Assembly: GCA_003667245.1 (NCBI GenBank)
Contig: RCNN01000517.1
Location: 1 to 39,765, forward strand
Source: Heterostelium multicystogenum
Taxonomy: Eukaryota; Evosea; Eumycetozoa; Acytosteliales; Acytosteliaceae
Reading direction: 5' to 3'
DNA: 39,765 nucleotides
The notes beneath the pieces were generated by a model that saw nothing but the letters and a program-made list of their open reading frames with translations, was not told the origin of the DNA and made no database searches. Positions within the stretch are counted from its first letter, which is position 1. Each line of letters opens with the position of its first letter. A program made the translations under genes and the position numbers. This document shows, piece by piece, positions 10,445-22,421 of the stretch.

Positions 10445-13400
10445 TTAGCTAATGGTTCTCAATTTAATTGATCTAATTGAAATATGCTTCTTCTTGATGA
10501 CGTAGAGTGAAACTCCGACAATGGCAGCGGCACCAACAACTGAGCATACCACTATAACTGGAATTTTCCATGGCTGGTTGTTGGAGCATTGTGAGTCGGA
10601 AGAGGTAACAAGTGATCCAAAGTTGGGATCTATAATGGTATTCTTTTCAAAGTGTGGAACGTTGACAGAGACCAAAAGGTTGAACTTTTCACTGTTGAGT
10701 TGTTGGTAGATGGGATCGGTAGGAGCTAAGACAGAGACAACACTATTGACAATGTTGGAGTCGACATACAGACGATTGGCGAATCTTGCAGTCATGGTAT
10801 TGTCACCGGCCACCATTTGGAGATATGAAAGCGATTGTCCATCACTGTTGTCTTCAGCTGTAGTCTGGCTGGTTCTACAACCAACAGTTGTCTTGGCTTC
10901 TGTCATCGAATTATAGATAACTTGAAGAGTTGCAAGATTTGAAGAGAATGCCCAGTCTGATACAGTGATGACATACTTTATACTGTTTGCTTGAATATCT
11001 ATAGTTTCACCAGCAAATACTACTTGTGTACTCTCATTGTAGATTGTCATTTGAATTTCAACACGAGCTGTATCATTAGGGAAGCGACCTACTATTTTCA
11101 ACTGATTGTACACTTGGACCCTATCTTTCCAATCGATGTTTTTGAGTGAAAGAGTTTTCACGGGAGTTCCAACATCATTCAATTCACGTAGGTACACCAA
11201 TTGAATGGAGAAATTAAAACCATTTCCAATGATGGTTGTTCCACCATTTGGATCGAAAACAGGGAGTGTACCAATTTCACCAGTAATATTACATGTTGGC
11301 TTAATATAAGGTTGATTGCATGAACAGAGTCCAGTTTCGTAGTTGCAGCTACCGTGACCATCACATTCACCATTTGATGTCTTGGGACACTCCTTCTGGA
11401 GTTTATAGAAGAAAATACCGCTGGTTGTTGAGAGATTGTTGACAACCACTTTAACATTAATACCTGAATCTTTTGGAGCTGTGACATTGGCAGGGAAATA
11501 ACAATTGATAGCAGTATTGTTGATTAATTTTAAATGACCGCATGGTATTCCTCCAATGGATGCAACTAATCCTGTTTCCTCAAATTCATTTCCAATAATC
11601 GTAATATTTCCACCAACTCCATAAACTAAAGCTGGAGTAGTGTATAGAAGCACTGGACTAGCATAGCTGATTCGAGATGATTGGCTACTTAATCCCCACT
11701 GAATATTGAGAGTAAACCATCCTGATCCTGGCTCCACTAAACATGTGATTTGATATGGGTATTTATAAGAAATTTGAGTACAAGAGGCATCATAGACTGA
11801 GCTAGAAGAAGAAATTTTAAAAGAAGTAACTATTCTGGATCCTGAAGCATTGTAAGGATTGAAGAACATTCCAGTGACAGTAATGTTTCCTCCAACTACA
11901 TGTGGATTTGGATCTATTCTTTCTACAATTGGAGTAACACTAAAACCAAATGAATTCGAATCAATTCCGCCGCAAGACACAGACATTGGTCCATTGGCTA
12001 TATCCATTGGAAGTTCGAAAGCCAAATAGAAGCCATTTCCTGAAGTTGGAGTCATTTCCAAATTACCAATGGTAATGATATTATTGGTAAGAACATCATC
12101 AAAGTTACCACCCAATATCTTAACTGTAGTTAAATTTTGAGAATATCCATTTATGTATGGTTGAACTGAAAGCAATCCATTGAAGCTGTTCGATGAAATA
12201 TTGTTTGGTCCAAGAGTGAGATATAATGTATGTGTACCAGATGGGAGTGGTGGAATTGTGGCAATTATTCTTGAATGGTTTACAGCAAGAGTAAAATTTG
12301 TGATCTTGATTTGGTCGACATAGAGTGAAATAAGATTTACATCATTGAAGAAGTTTCCTCCATCAATAGTTGTAATACCCCCGAGTGGAGAGACTGGTGT
12401 TGCTGAGTAAATGGCTGGCTTTTGGTAATCAAAATTGAGTGGCTCAGCAGTCTGTACACCATCAATCTGTAGATATGTGAAGTAAGTCCCACCATAGTTA
12501 GGTGGAGAAAAGAAAGTTATGCTAGTAGTATCATAAAAATCATCACGTTTAAAGTAGTATCCAGTAACTCCATTAGTGATAGTAGTGTGTGTGTATGTGC
12601 TAAAATAGTGTCCACATCCATTTGGATTAAGTTTCAAAATGATTGGTCCACCTGCTGTGGAGAAAGATATCTTGGATATTCCACCTACAAAGGAGGGGAT
12701 TGCACCACCATATTGCATCATTGATGAATAATCATGGTTTTCAGAGGTAGAAACGAGTGTAGGGGAAGCGCTCTCAAAATCCATGACAAATGGTGGTGGT
12801 GCATTTGGATAGGTAGTAAGGCCACCATAGATTGAGATTTGGGTGTCTGTATTAAGCATGTAGATTAAGTTATTTTTGAAAGTGCATGGGACCCAAACAT
12901 TCCAATTAATTGAATTAGGAACATTTGCCTGTACAGTCTTAAAGAAGGTTGCCATGAATTCGTTATCGTTTGGAGGATAATAGAGTTGACCAGGATTATT
13001 TGCAGCAGTCGACATCGAAGAATAGTAATTTAGTGCTACCGAATAGGGCATTCCTGAAACTGTACCACTGTAGAATTTGTTTGATTTGCTATAGTCTATT
13101 AATAATTTATCATTAGTATCTTCATTTCGTACTGTATGGATGACTGACAATAAACTTACAAAATGGAATGAATTTGAAATAACTGATAGCTCCATTTACA
13201 TTGACGGAAATAGGTAATAGTCGATTAGTAGAAGTAAGGTCATCGCTCAAACTACATGTGATCATATTGGCCAATACAAGTTTTAGATTTCTACATTGCT
13301 TCTGGGAATTGGCATATAAAACTTGGATATTGGAAGCAGAATTTCCAAAATTCGTACCAATTAGTGTGATTGTTTGGTTTTGAAGGTAAGCTGGATATAC

Positions 13401-14246
13401 AACATCTACTTGTGGGAATCTATAGTTGAATGTGTATGTAGAAGCATTAACAATACCGTCGAGCTTGAAGGTATAGATTCCGGGATTGTTGGTCTGTATT
13501 TCATAGGTGGCATTGATCTTGTACAATTGTTTGAAGATTGCATTGACAGTTTCATTCTTATTGTTGTACAATGTAATGGAATTGGGTGGTGTTATCGTAG
13601 TAAAGTTGGAAAGGATGAATCTGTTTGAATTGACTCGCTGGTCATCAGGTTGTAAAAGAAAAGGCTCGTCCATTCCTCCGTATTCACAAATATAAGGCAT
13701 AAATGTGGAACATGATTTAAAGCCCCAATAAGGTAATCCCGTGTCATTACCATAGACATGGATGCAGTTCTTCCAAGGGTCGAGGCTTGGTTCGTCTCCT
13801 CTCCATGGTGTGTAAGAATAGGATCTTTCATTTATAAAATCATAGATGATGGTTCCCGCCTCAGGACCTGTCTCAAAGGAAATTGTACCATTCACACCAT
13901 AACCAGAGATCCACATGTTTATATTATATCTTATAAGTTGATTAGTGACAACATAATCCCTATGATATTTTTAATTGATATTTAGTACTGAATGTTCTTG
14001 GACTTTCTGGATATTTCAAACATACCATTCCTGTTTCGTAGAAAAAGTTGCCAAGTATCCTTTTCTTCCTAGATAGGTTCTCTTAGAACATATACTTGCT
14101 GCTCCAGATTTAGTGTCTGAGCCTGCAACATACTCATAATGGTGTCCAGTTACAGGGTTGAGCAATTGAGCTCCGACCAAACCACCCGCCGTTGCTATTA
14201 ATAAAAGTACAAATGTTGATAATAGTATCAACGAGGTAATATTCAT
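10445..14246 (-). CDS. Large surface receptor: C-type lectin + TIG repeats + ComC-type EGF + transmembrane helix
   Basis: Three exons (14246-14026, 13959-13160, 13095-10445) are separated by introns of 66 and 64 bp, both with TACTAA-like branch sites. They sum to 3672 nt, or 1223 aa. A signal peptide (M-N-I-T-S-L-I-L-L-S...) is followed by a C-type lectin-like domain (about 33-175) with Y-L-A-T-F-S-T-K-Q-E-W, W-I-S-G-Y, W-R-G-D-E-P-S and a final C-E-Y. The Ca-binding W-N-D is absent, so sugar binding is doubtful. Several IPT/TIG beta domains follow (for example I-T-L-I-G-T-N-F-G-N, I-T-V-T-G-M-F-F-N). A cysteine-rich EGF (C-D-G-H-G-S-C, near 905-935) leads into the membrane-proximal region seen in the ComC family. 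A transmembrane helix (about 1190-1214) precedes a short basic tail. The role is likely cell adhesion or ligand sensing at the plasma membrane; this is inference from the domains. Confidence 0.85.
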
Positions 14247-15211
14247 TTTTCAATGAAATTAATTAGATTTGATTCCTATCTTTTGAAATCCAAAAAAAAT
14301 ATTATAAATAAATAAATAAATAAATAGTATATTTATATATATAATAAATAAGGTATATCTTCAAAAAGGTGTTGGTCTTTTTTGTAATCCAAACAAACCA
14401 AATCAAGAATAAACAAAAAGTTGGGAACTAGAATATCTAGTATTACAATTGAATGGGTTTGATTTGATTATTGGGAAGACTTCTTTCTTACTATGATAGA
14501 GATGTATTAAAATGATTCTTTTAATTGAACAATGATAACCTAATGGGTTTTATCAAAACTCTGATAATTAGCGGATCTTCCACAAAAAAAAAAACACAAA
14601 AAAAATCTATTTAACCCTATGAAAAAAAAGGGTCGATTTTTGTGATGTTTAAATTTTTGTGTAGGCTGAAGCTTTTTTTGTGGTTAATTGTTTTTTTTAG
14701 ATATTTGTAATAAATCGACCTTTTGAGCAGGTCCACAAATGCAAATTAAAAAATATCTTCTTTTTAGTATTTTATATGGTTTTTCAATAAAATCTTTTAA
14801 ATTTAATTAGTTTAATATTCAACATCAAATATAATCGCATCATTAAAAGACATCTTTAAAGTTTATATATTTACAAATACATAATAGTATATATCAGAAT
14901 TAATCTCAAACTTTTGGTTTGTTTACAATATCATTTATCATATGGTTCCATTTATAAAACTGGTACCTATGTAGATTTTTAATTGAAATTCCTGAATGTT
15001 GAGTTGTCATTCGCGAACAATGGTTTATAATTTTTGTTTTTTCCAATTCCATAAAAGACCACAAAAACATATTGAAAATTAAAAAAATGAAAAAACATCA
15101 TCATCCCAACCTGTTAATGTTCAACGATAATATCTATATTATTAATATTAGATTCGAATCAACAACATATACATACAACGACAACAATCATTCTTTTTGT
15201 TGAAATTTGAA
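14247..15211. other. Divergent intergenic region with interleaved inverted repeats
   Basis: No ORF of interest was found. Between the receptor gene (leftward) and the thioredoxin-like gene (rightward) lie an AAAT tandem run (14305-14327), oligo-A tracts, and two inverted-repeat pairs whose arms interleave: 14580-14590 with 14673-14683 (11 nt) and 14631-14639 with 14712-14720 (9 nt). Both promoters must lie here. Confidence 0.5.
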
Positions 15212-15771
15212 ATGAAGACAGTTCAGATAAATAGCAATGATGGTTTGAAAGTATCGTCGGACAATTCCTCCGAAGTGAAAGTTGATGAAAATGGACATTG
15301 TTGCGTTATAGGTGTAAAAGGTTCAAACTACTCAGACGAGCCTATATTAGATTTACATAAAGATGCAAACTCTATTGAAGAATTAGATTGTTTGCTGCAG
15401 TCGAGCGACAAAGTTATATTGTTCCTATCTGCGAAATGGTGTTCGCCCTGCAGGATATTGTCACCGATTTTCGGTGCACTCTCTGAAGATCTTAGTTACA
15501 AAGATATTCTATTCATTAAAACAGATACCGATCTGAATCCAGTAAGCTACAACCAAAAGAGACTCTGAAGTGAGGATGTAGTATCTAATGGTTGTCTTTG
15601 TTTTTTTAGGATCATCCCATAGTTCGAGAAGCAACAGGTGTGCCTTCATTCATTACATTTTATAAGCAACAGCAATTGGATAGTTTCAGTGGCAGAGATC
15701 ATTTAGAGTTAAAGAGAGTTTTAGACAGATTAGCTGCGAAAAAACCAGATACAAACGAACCAAGCATATAA
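15212..15771 (+). CDS. Thioredoxin-like protein with WCSPC active site and an N-terminal extension
   Basis: Two exons (15212-15541, 15610-15771) flank a 68-bp intron (GTAAGC...TTTTAG, phase 0), giving 163 aa. Residues about 50-160 form a thioredoxin fold: V-I-L-F-L-S-A-K-W-C-S-P-C-R-I-L-S-P-I at 68-86, an F-I-K-T-D-T-D strand, the cis-proline loop G-V-P-S-F, and a final amphipathic helix. The active site is WCSPC instead of the usual WCGPC; both redox cysteines are kept. About 45 extra residues precede the fold, with no clear targeting signal, which distinguishes it from the roughly 105-aa cytosolic thioredoxins. It probably reduces or isomerises disulfides. The ATG at 15212 is the first in frame. 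The gene ends only 71 bp from the stop of the convergent methyltransferase gene. Confidence 0.85.
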
Positions 15772-15842
15772 ATACAGAGAGAAAGAAATATATCAAATAG
15801 AAAGAAGTAAGAAAAAGTATATGTATGGTGTAGTAATATTAT

Positions 15843-18800
15843 TTAATTTTGTTTGGAGTTCAATTGTTGCTGTGAATATTCCCAAATGACAATGGATGCA
15901 CTAACATGAACGTTCAAAGATCTAGTTACGCCAAATTGAGGAATCTCGATGCACTAAGAAATTTAGTAGATACATGTAAATAAAGAAATTGTATATAGTT
16001 AAAATAAGGAAGGTTATTAGTTGATTTGAAATGTTGTTGAAACCAATACAATTTGTTACATACATAATCTACTAATTCTAAATACTCTGCTGGAATACCA
16101 TTTTGTTCTTGTCCAAGAAGTAACAGACATTTTTCTGGGAATTGGAATGTTGCAAGATTCTTACTTTGACTTGTTTGCTCAACACCGAGAATCGAATAAC
16201 CGATAGCCTTCTTGGCCTTGAGGTAGCTGGAAAGATTTTGACGATTCACCTCGGTGATTGGCACCCACTTATCGGCAGCCACACTGACACGTTGGAATTG
16301 TGGGTCACTAAGCAACTTGATGTTTGGAATTGCAACTTCTTCGGCATTGAAGATCTCACTGGTTCTGATTAAACCAGCAATATTTGGTGTATTCTCAATA
16401 AATGTACCAACAATAATCATTGGTTGTCTTGGTGGACGAGTATTATTGTTGTTACTGGTATTGTCGACCAACTCCTCAAGTGATGACATTGTTTGCTCCC
16501 AAGGGATGATTCTCTTTTGGAAATCATCGATTTCAGAATCATCTTGATTTGGTGGAATGGTTGTGGATTGTTGTTGAGTTTGGTGACTTCTTGACTGGAA
16601 TTGAGATTGGAAGTCTTTTATGAGTCTCTTGGCAACATCCAGCAATGACATTGGAATGACTGACTCGTCTAGTGCTAGACTTTGGGAGCCATCTTCTTCA
16701 TCTTCTTTGTCAGCTGCAGCACCTGACTCGTCCTCATTTTCTTCGTTAGCCACGATGCTTTCAGCATTGTTGACAGTGAATATATTGGATGGGAGCGATT
16801 GCTTGATAGGATCATCATTTTGGATAAACAACGATTGCTTTTCTCTCAAACGCTTTTGTAGGGTATTATTATCCAGGTAGTTATACATTGATTGTAGTAT
16901 TTCATTTTGATTCATTTGCTCTAATATTTTGTACTCTGGTGATAATGACGAGTTAATAATGGATATTAGAGATGAGAATAGTTTGGAATAGCTTACTTCT
17001 TGAAATGATAGTATGAATAGCTAGTTGTGTACAAGTACGAACAGCATGATGGAAATCAGTAGCCCATGGAATGATGGATTTGAAAAGTAATGCAACTGTT
17101 TCTGGATCTGGTTGCTCTTGATTGAGGAGATGATAGAGATAAGATGTTGAAATGATGATGACTGATGCAGCAATTTGGTAGTCGTAGTTAGAGTGATTCA
17201 GTTTGGCAACAAGGAGTCTGGTCACCGTTGAGGCTGAACCAGTTCTGATGAGAATATTAACAATGAAAAGCTGAATTAGGTAACGGACGTTGGGGTGGTT
17301 CTTTACTTCTAGAATTCGCCACATCATTTCTGTCACAACTCCGATGTGTGCAATGGAGATGGGATCGGCTGAAAATACTTTTTCTACATGTGTCAACGAG
17401 CATAGAGTTCTCCACAATCTACATTTCTGTTTGTTTGTCTTGCTTTGCTGGGAGTATTCACGTTGGGAGAGTTCACCCTGAATATTTAGCTCCAAAAGTG
17501 ACAGCATCAATCTCTGTACGAATCTCACTGCTACATCGCTCTCTGTTGAGGTTTGATTCAACTGACTGACAAACCACCTTACTATGTATCCATGATTGCT
17601 GGCCATTTTGCTAGTATGTTGATCGACGTTGGCTGGCAAATCGACTTGATATTGCTGTTGGTCAGTGTCTTCCGTTGTCAAAAGACAGAGACTAATGATA
17701 TCATCAAGGAAAGTGTCCAGAGTTTCGAGATGTGTTGACCAAATGGCACAGCAGTGGCTGAGTAGGGCGCAACTGATTCTGGCAGACTCACCCCACTCGG
17801 AAAGTGTTTTACCAAGATATTCCTTGACAAGTGGAATTGTAGATGGGCAGTGGAAATAGAGTGGATGGAATAGCAAGTTGATATAGGAGGAAACAATGAC
17901 AATGGATTTTCTGGAACAGTCAGAGAATGCTCTGTACGCGAGTTGGAACAATTTCATCATTTCATCTTCATTCTTTAGGATTGGCAGGTCTAAGCGCTCG
18001 TAGTCAGCAGCCTGATCGGGAGTCACAGAGAGATTACATCTGACTACAGTAAGCAACAATGTTTCGTAGATTGATGCAAGTGAGTTGGGTGTAGCATTGT
18101 CAAGTGTATCGAGAGCGTATTCAAACACGAGCTGGCATATGGTTTCAATTTCTTCAACATCCTCCTGATCGGATCTGTCTGATTCGACAGACATCTGTAG
18201 AAGGTCCAAAATACAAAGCCAACGGTTTTCCAGGAGTTTTGGAAGTGTCAGAGTGGATCCTGCACCTCTTTCAACTCGAAGCTGAAGCATTTGCAATAAG
18301 AATTCTCTTGAAACTTCCTTGTTTCTTTCAGCTGAGTGACAACGATGCCAAACCAAAAGCATCAAACTGATCTGACGAATATCGAATTTCATTGATTTGT
18401 TTATGTAGCTTTGAAGCATCTCCTTGCAGGATTGGGCGAGATGTTTTGAATGAACTATGTTGTCCAGCAATAAAATCAACGAGCATCTCTAACTTTTTAA
18501 ATTGATTCTGCAGTTGATCGTCTCCATTGGAATCCAAAGATATTTGATGAAGATTCTCCGGAAGCTGCTCAAAGTACGATTTGAATATTTCCGTAGATGC
18601 GCCAACAATAGTATCCGAAAAGATCTCCTCAGATTTGAAGAGTGTTGGATTCTCTTTAGCGATGGAGTCTATTAATAGCAAGGAATCTACAGTTATGCGA
18701 TCAAGTATTTGTAGCTTATAGCTTTCCAACTGTTGCTCTGGATAAAATCTAAGCAATCTTGCCAAACTTGAGTAGTCTTCAAGATTGCTATTGTTGGTAG

Positions 18801-20712
18801 ACGGAATATTCTCCAAAAGATATTGGCTTATCCATTCGGAATTGGAACGATTCAATACTTCAGTAAGTTGAGTGTGGAATTCGTCAATCATTGGCTTGGG
18901 ACACAAAGAAAGAATCTTGACAAAGTGATGCTTGTATAGGGTCGATTGATTGCCAGCTGGATGCTCTATCTCTGCAAGTAGCATCAATACACGCTGATAT
19001 AAATATATATTGGATGGTGCATTTGGAATTGGATGAGTCTCCAAAAGCATTCTTAACTTTTCGATCAACAAGTCTGATATGACAAGTTTACCAATATTGG
19101 CTTTAGACTTTACCAGTGAAATCATAACCTCTACCATCATAATTACTCCGTTGGTATCATTCATTGATGATACTACCAAAGTAAGTATATGATCAAGGAA
19201 TTCACTGTTGTTTCCATTATCCTGTTTGACAAGCTTCATTGTCTTTTCAAAGAATAGAGTGAGATAGTCGAATAGCTCTCTCTTTCTGAGTGCAGATGGG
19301 GTCAGCTGTTGAGAGCTATCGATGACATGCTGTTGAACTACAAAGTCAGGACCATCAATTGACTTTAGCAGCGGAGTTAAAAGAGTTGATAAGTTCATTG
19401 AACCAGAAGCAATAGACTGTGCCATGTCGAAAGAGTAAGTAGTCAAAAGATCGACAATAACACGACGTCTAATGTTTGGATTGATATGAGTGAAGCCACG
19501 GTGAATGAGTATCATGATCCAAAAGCTAGTTTGCTTGTAGTCGCCAACAGTAGTGAATGAAGTTGAGGCACTAGCTAAACGTGACAATTGAGCCCAGACG
19601 GGTTTGAAAAGATGCGATTTTGTCTCATTGAATGCTTCATACATTGAGAAGTACAATGTCCATTGCTTAGTATTGAAAGGCATCAGATGTTGCCAGCAAT
19701 TTGCTGGCAGAGAAATGAAAGTCTTTAAAAGGTGTAGTGATTGTTTTCTTGGGACATTATCGGTATCTATTAAACTAACGAAAAGAACATCAAAGAACTC
19801 TGGCATAGATAGGATATTGAATGATTGATGTTGTTCTTGTTGCTGTTGTTGTTTCTGATTCTTTGACTTGACATTGATAATAGAGCTGATAAACAGCTTA
19901 TGGAATCTAAAGAATAGCTTCAATCGTTCGTTTCTGTCTGATTGTTGTTGAAGTATTGAGTTGTATAATTGCTCGAGCCAAATGCTTTGTTGTTGCGCTG
20001 TTGTAGAGTTGATAATGATTTCAATGGCATTGAATGAGTTGCTACGAATCAAAGAGTTCTGAGACTTGAGATTGCTAAACAGCTTCTTAGCCAAGACAGT
20101 GTTGAGAAATTCCGTTGAGAGCAACTGGTTCGTTGTTTTTGAGAGTAGTAGTTCATTTAGTAGATTCAAGCTATATCGCTGTAGGAATCTGTTGTTGGAA
20201 CCTTCGTCTTTTGCATCTTCTTTCAATATTGCGTCCAATAGAGAAGATGAAACCACAGTAGGATTGGCTCCATCACCGCCAACAATCGACAAACTGACAA
20301 CCAACTTGGCAAGCAATGATACCTTTTCATCCAACTGATCAATCTTTTCCTCACTAATCGCTGATTGTCTGATGAAATAGTCGATAATATTGTTACATAT
20401 ATCGACTACCTTTGGGGAGGATGGTAATGCAGCAGCAGTAGATGAAGATGTCACAATTTCAGATAATAATATCAACAAGAATAATATATAATCATCTTTG
20501 CTGGTGGCTGCAAGGCTATTACTTTCATTAGCTGCAACTTCAAGCTGAAGCTTCAATGCATCTACTATGTCATTTAATAATAAACTCCTATCCTGATTTA
20601 CAGAGAGCAATATCATTTGGACAATGGTATGAATGATCTGCTTTGACTGTGATAGTTGCAACACATTATTATTACACTGATAAATGGAATATAGTAGACT
20701 TTTCAACTCCAT
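15843..20712 (-). CDS. tarbp1: TARBP1/Trm3-type tRNA (guanosine-2'-O)-methyltransferase, one frame break
   Basis: The exons are 20712-16997, 16935-16064 and 15953-15843. The introns are 61 bp (16936-16996) and 110 bp (15954-16063). The reading frame changes once, in the AAAA run 18472-18475; removing one base makes all exons sum to 1566 codons (1565 aa), close to human TARBP1. About 1,200 N-terminal residues are alpha-helical with no clear motif, as in the ARM-like region of the family. The last 160 residues form a SPOUT (SpoU) methyltransferase: motif 1 [18 protein letters not shown], motif 2 [11 protein letters not shown], motif 3 [17 protein letters not shown]. The family methylates the ribose of G18 in tRNA with S-adenosylmethionine. 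A Q/N-rich acidic linker (about 1270-1400) precedes the domain. Confidence 0.9.
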
Positions 20713-21001
20713 TCTTTTCTTAGATTTAAATCCAAATAATATATCTAAGATCTAAGATATAGGATAAGACAACTATATATCTCTATCTATCTATCTGTTT
20801 GAATGAGTGAATGTGGGGTGGTGAATGGGTGTGTAAACTAATCTAAAAAGAAATGATTGGCATCAAATCTGCACAATCGTTAAAAAAAATAAAAAAACCA
20901 ACCAACTAAGAATGCAAAAACGGAAAATGATGGATGAAAAAACGAATATAAATAGGATGGAAGGGTTTATTTAAATATGATGAAAATATATATGAGGTTA
21001 T

Positions 21002-21887
21002 TTATATCTCTTCTTCTGGATAATCTCCAATGTGAATATGCTTGGCACGTACGAAACAGCCATAGTTGGTGCCTTGGCATTCGAAATAACGCTTTCCTTT
21101 GAGTGATCCATCATTTTTGCCCTGTGGGAAGTCGAGGGCAACACCGATCCAATATCCAGATGCGGCACCATCGACCTTTCCTATATATGCAACAGTTCCA
21201 ATACGTCCTAAATTATCTGATATAATCATACAACGTTGATTCAGCTTGATATCAACTGGCTCAATTTCATTCTCATCTACATTTGCCTTTGGAGCTGCTG
21301 CTGTTGTTGAAGTATTTGATGACTCATGTTGTTGTTGCTCTTGCTTCCATTTTCTATAAGTACCCTCACGTTGGTTGTATTCTTCCTCTGACATCTTTAC
21401 ATGAGGTGTACTCTCTGTATCTTGAAGTTGTGCAACAAACGAATTGGGATCATTATCGATAACATGAATGTTGAGTCCGCTCTTGAGCTTCTCTATGTTT
21501 GAAAGCAACTGTTGTTCATCAGAATCCAAAGTCTCGACAACAATAGTGGTTTTATCAGCTTCTCTAAGTTGTAATTTCATAAACTTGACATCTGTACCAA
21601 CAAATCTATGTAGCTTCATTTTAAGTTGTTAGAAGTGAGTCAATTCGATCAAACCAATAGATGACTATACCGTATATAAATATCTATCTATCTACCTTTT
21701 CTTTAAATTGTGCAATGGTTTGGTCCAATTGAAAGTTCTTCCAGTTGTTAGCACCCAACATATCACCAGTCAACACAGAATGTGTAATCTCAAGTCTGAC
21801 CTGACCCTCTGGTGCCTTCAAAGTTGAAGAATCTGTCTGATTGTCACCAATAATATAGTTTCTAAGATTATCGTAATCACTTCCCAT
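21002..21887 (-). CDS. tbcb: Tubulin-folding cofactor B (CAP-Gly protein)
   Basis: Two exons (21887-21696, 21613-21002) with an 82-bp intron in phase 0 give 267 aa. Residues about 25-105 match the ubiquitin-like domain of TBCB (V-R-L-E-I-T-H-S at its start). A glutamine-rich, probably coiled segment follows (about 140-170). The C-terminal CAP-Gly domain contains R-I-G-T-V-A-Y-I-G-K, Y-W-I-G-V-A-L-D and the diagnostic G-K-N-D-G-S-L-K-G-K-R-Y-F-E-C. The protein ends in an acidic E-E-E-I tail comparable to the -EEY/-DEI-like ends through which cofactor B meets cofactor E. It binds alpha-tubulin after chaperonin release and helps form or take apart tubulin dimers in the cytosol. The length is normal and there are no defects. 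It lies head-to-tail with the methyltransferase gene, 289 bp apart. Confidence 0.93.
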
Positions 21888-22421
21888 CTTTATTTATATC
21901 AATTAAAACCAATAAATAATTAAAATATCGATAAAGCTTTGACTTGGGCAATGTTCATGAACTTTTGATCAAAAGTTTATCAAAAAATATTAAAAATATA
22001 TGGTGTGTCCTCAATTTATATTTTTTAAGAAAGCCGATAGTTGATGCATTTTATTCAAAGAAAATATATATGTTGGACTGTCCATCTGGTTCCATAATCT
22101 CCATAATGAAGGACAATACCCCAGCCACAGAATTCAGTCACTATCACCAATTGACACACAAGTAATACTTATTAGCTATGGACCCTAATTCAAAGGTCGA
22201 AATAATCTTGACTCCTAGAAGTCTGTAATCGAATCACAAAACGATCAAGTGGATAATGATCTTATAAACTAATTAGATAAAAAACACTATAGATAAAGGA
22301 GTGGTTTACATTAGCTGGATTTAACTATTGAGCAAATCCATTTGTTTAATTTATTTGCAAACCAATCTTGATTAATATCTCCTGATGTTGCTGGTGGTTG
22401 TTATTATTGATATTATAAAAA
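21888..22421. other. Spacer between tbcb and the RhoGAP gene
   Basis: AT-rich sequence holding the tbcb promoter and the RhoGAP 3' region (both genes leftward). A 73-codon ORF at 21944-22165 (+) has no recognisable features, and its composition matches spacer DNA. Nothing else is supported. Confidence 0.5.

Noticed and set aside
11179..11487. Overlapping 102-codon ORF inside the receptor gene, and the antisense ORFs inside TARBP1
   Set aside because: Shadows of the main frame; the coding frames have clear domain content.
13132..13159. A 28-bp intron (acceptor CATACAG) in the receptor gene
   Set aside because: Too short; the next in-phase acceptor at 13096 gives a 64-bp intron with a TACTAAT branch site.
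14305..14327. AAAT tandem repeat as a telomere-like or mobile-element end
   Set aside because: Ordinary microsatellite for this genome, with no element structure beside it.
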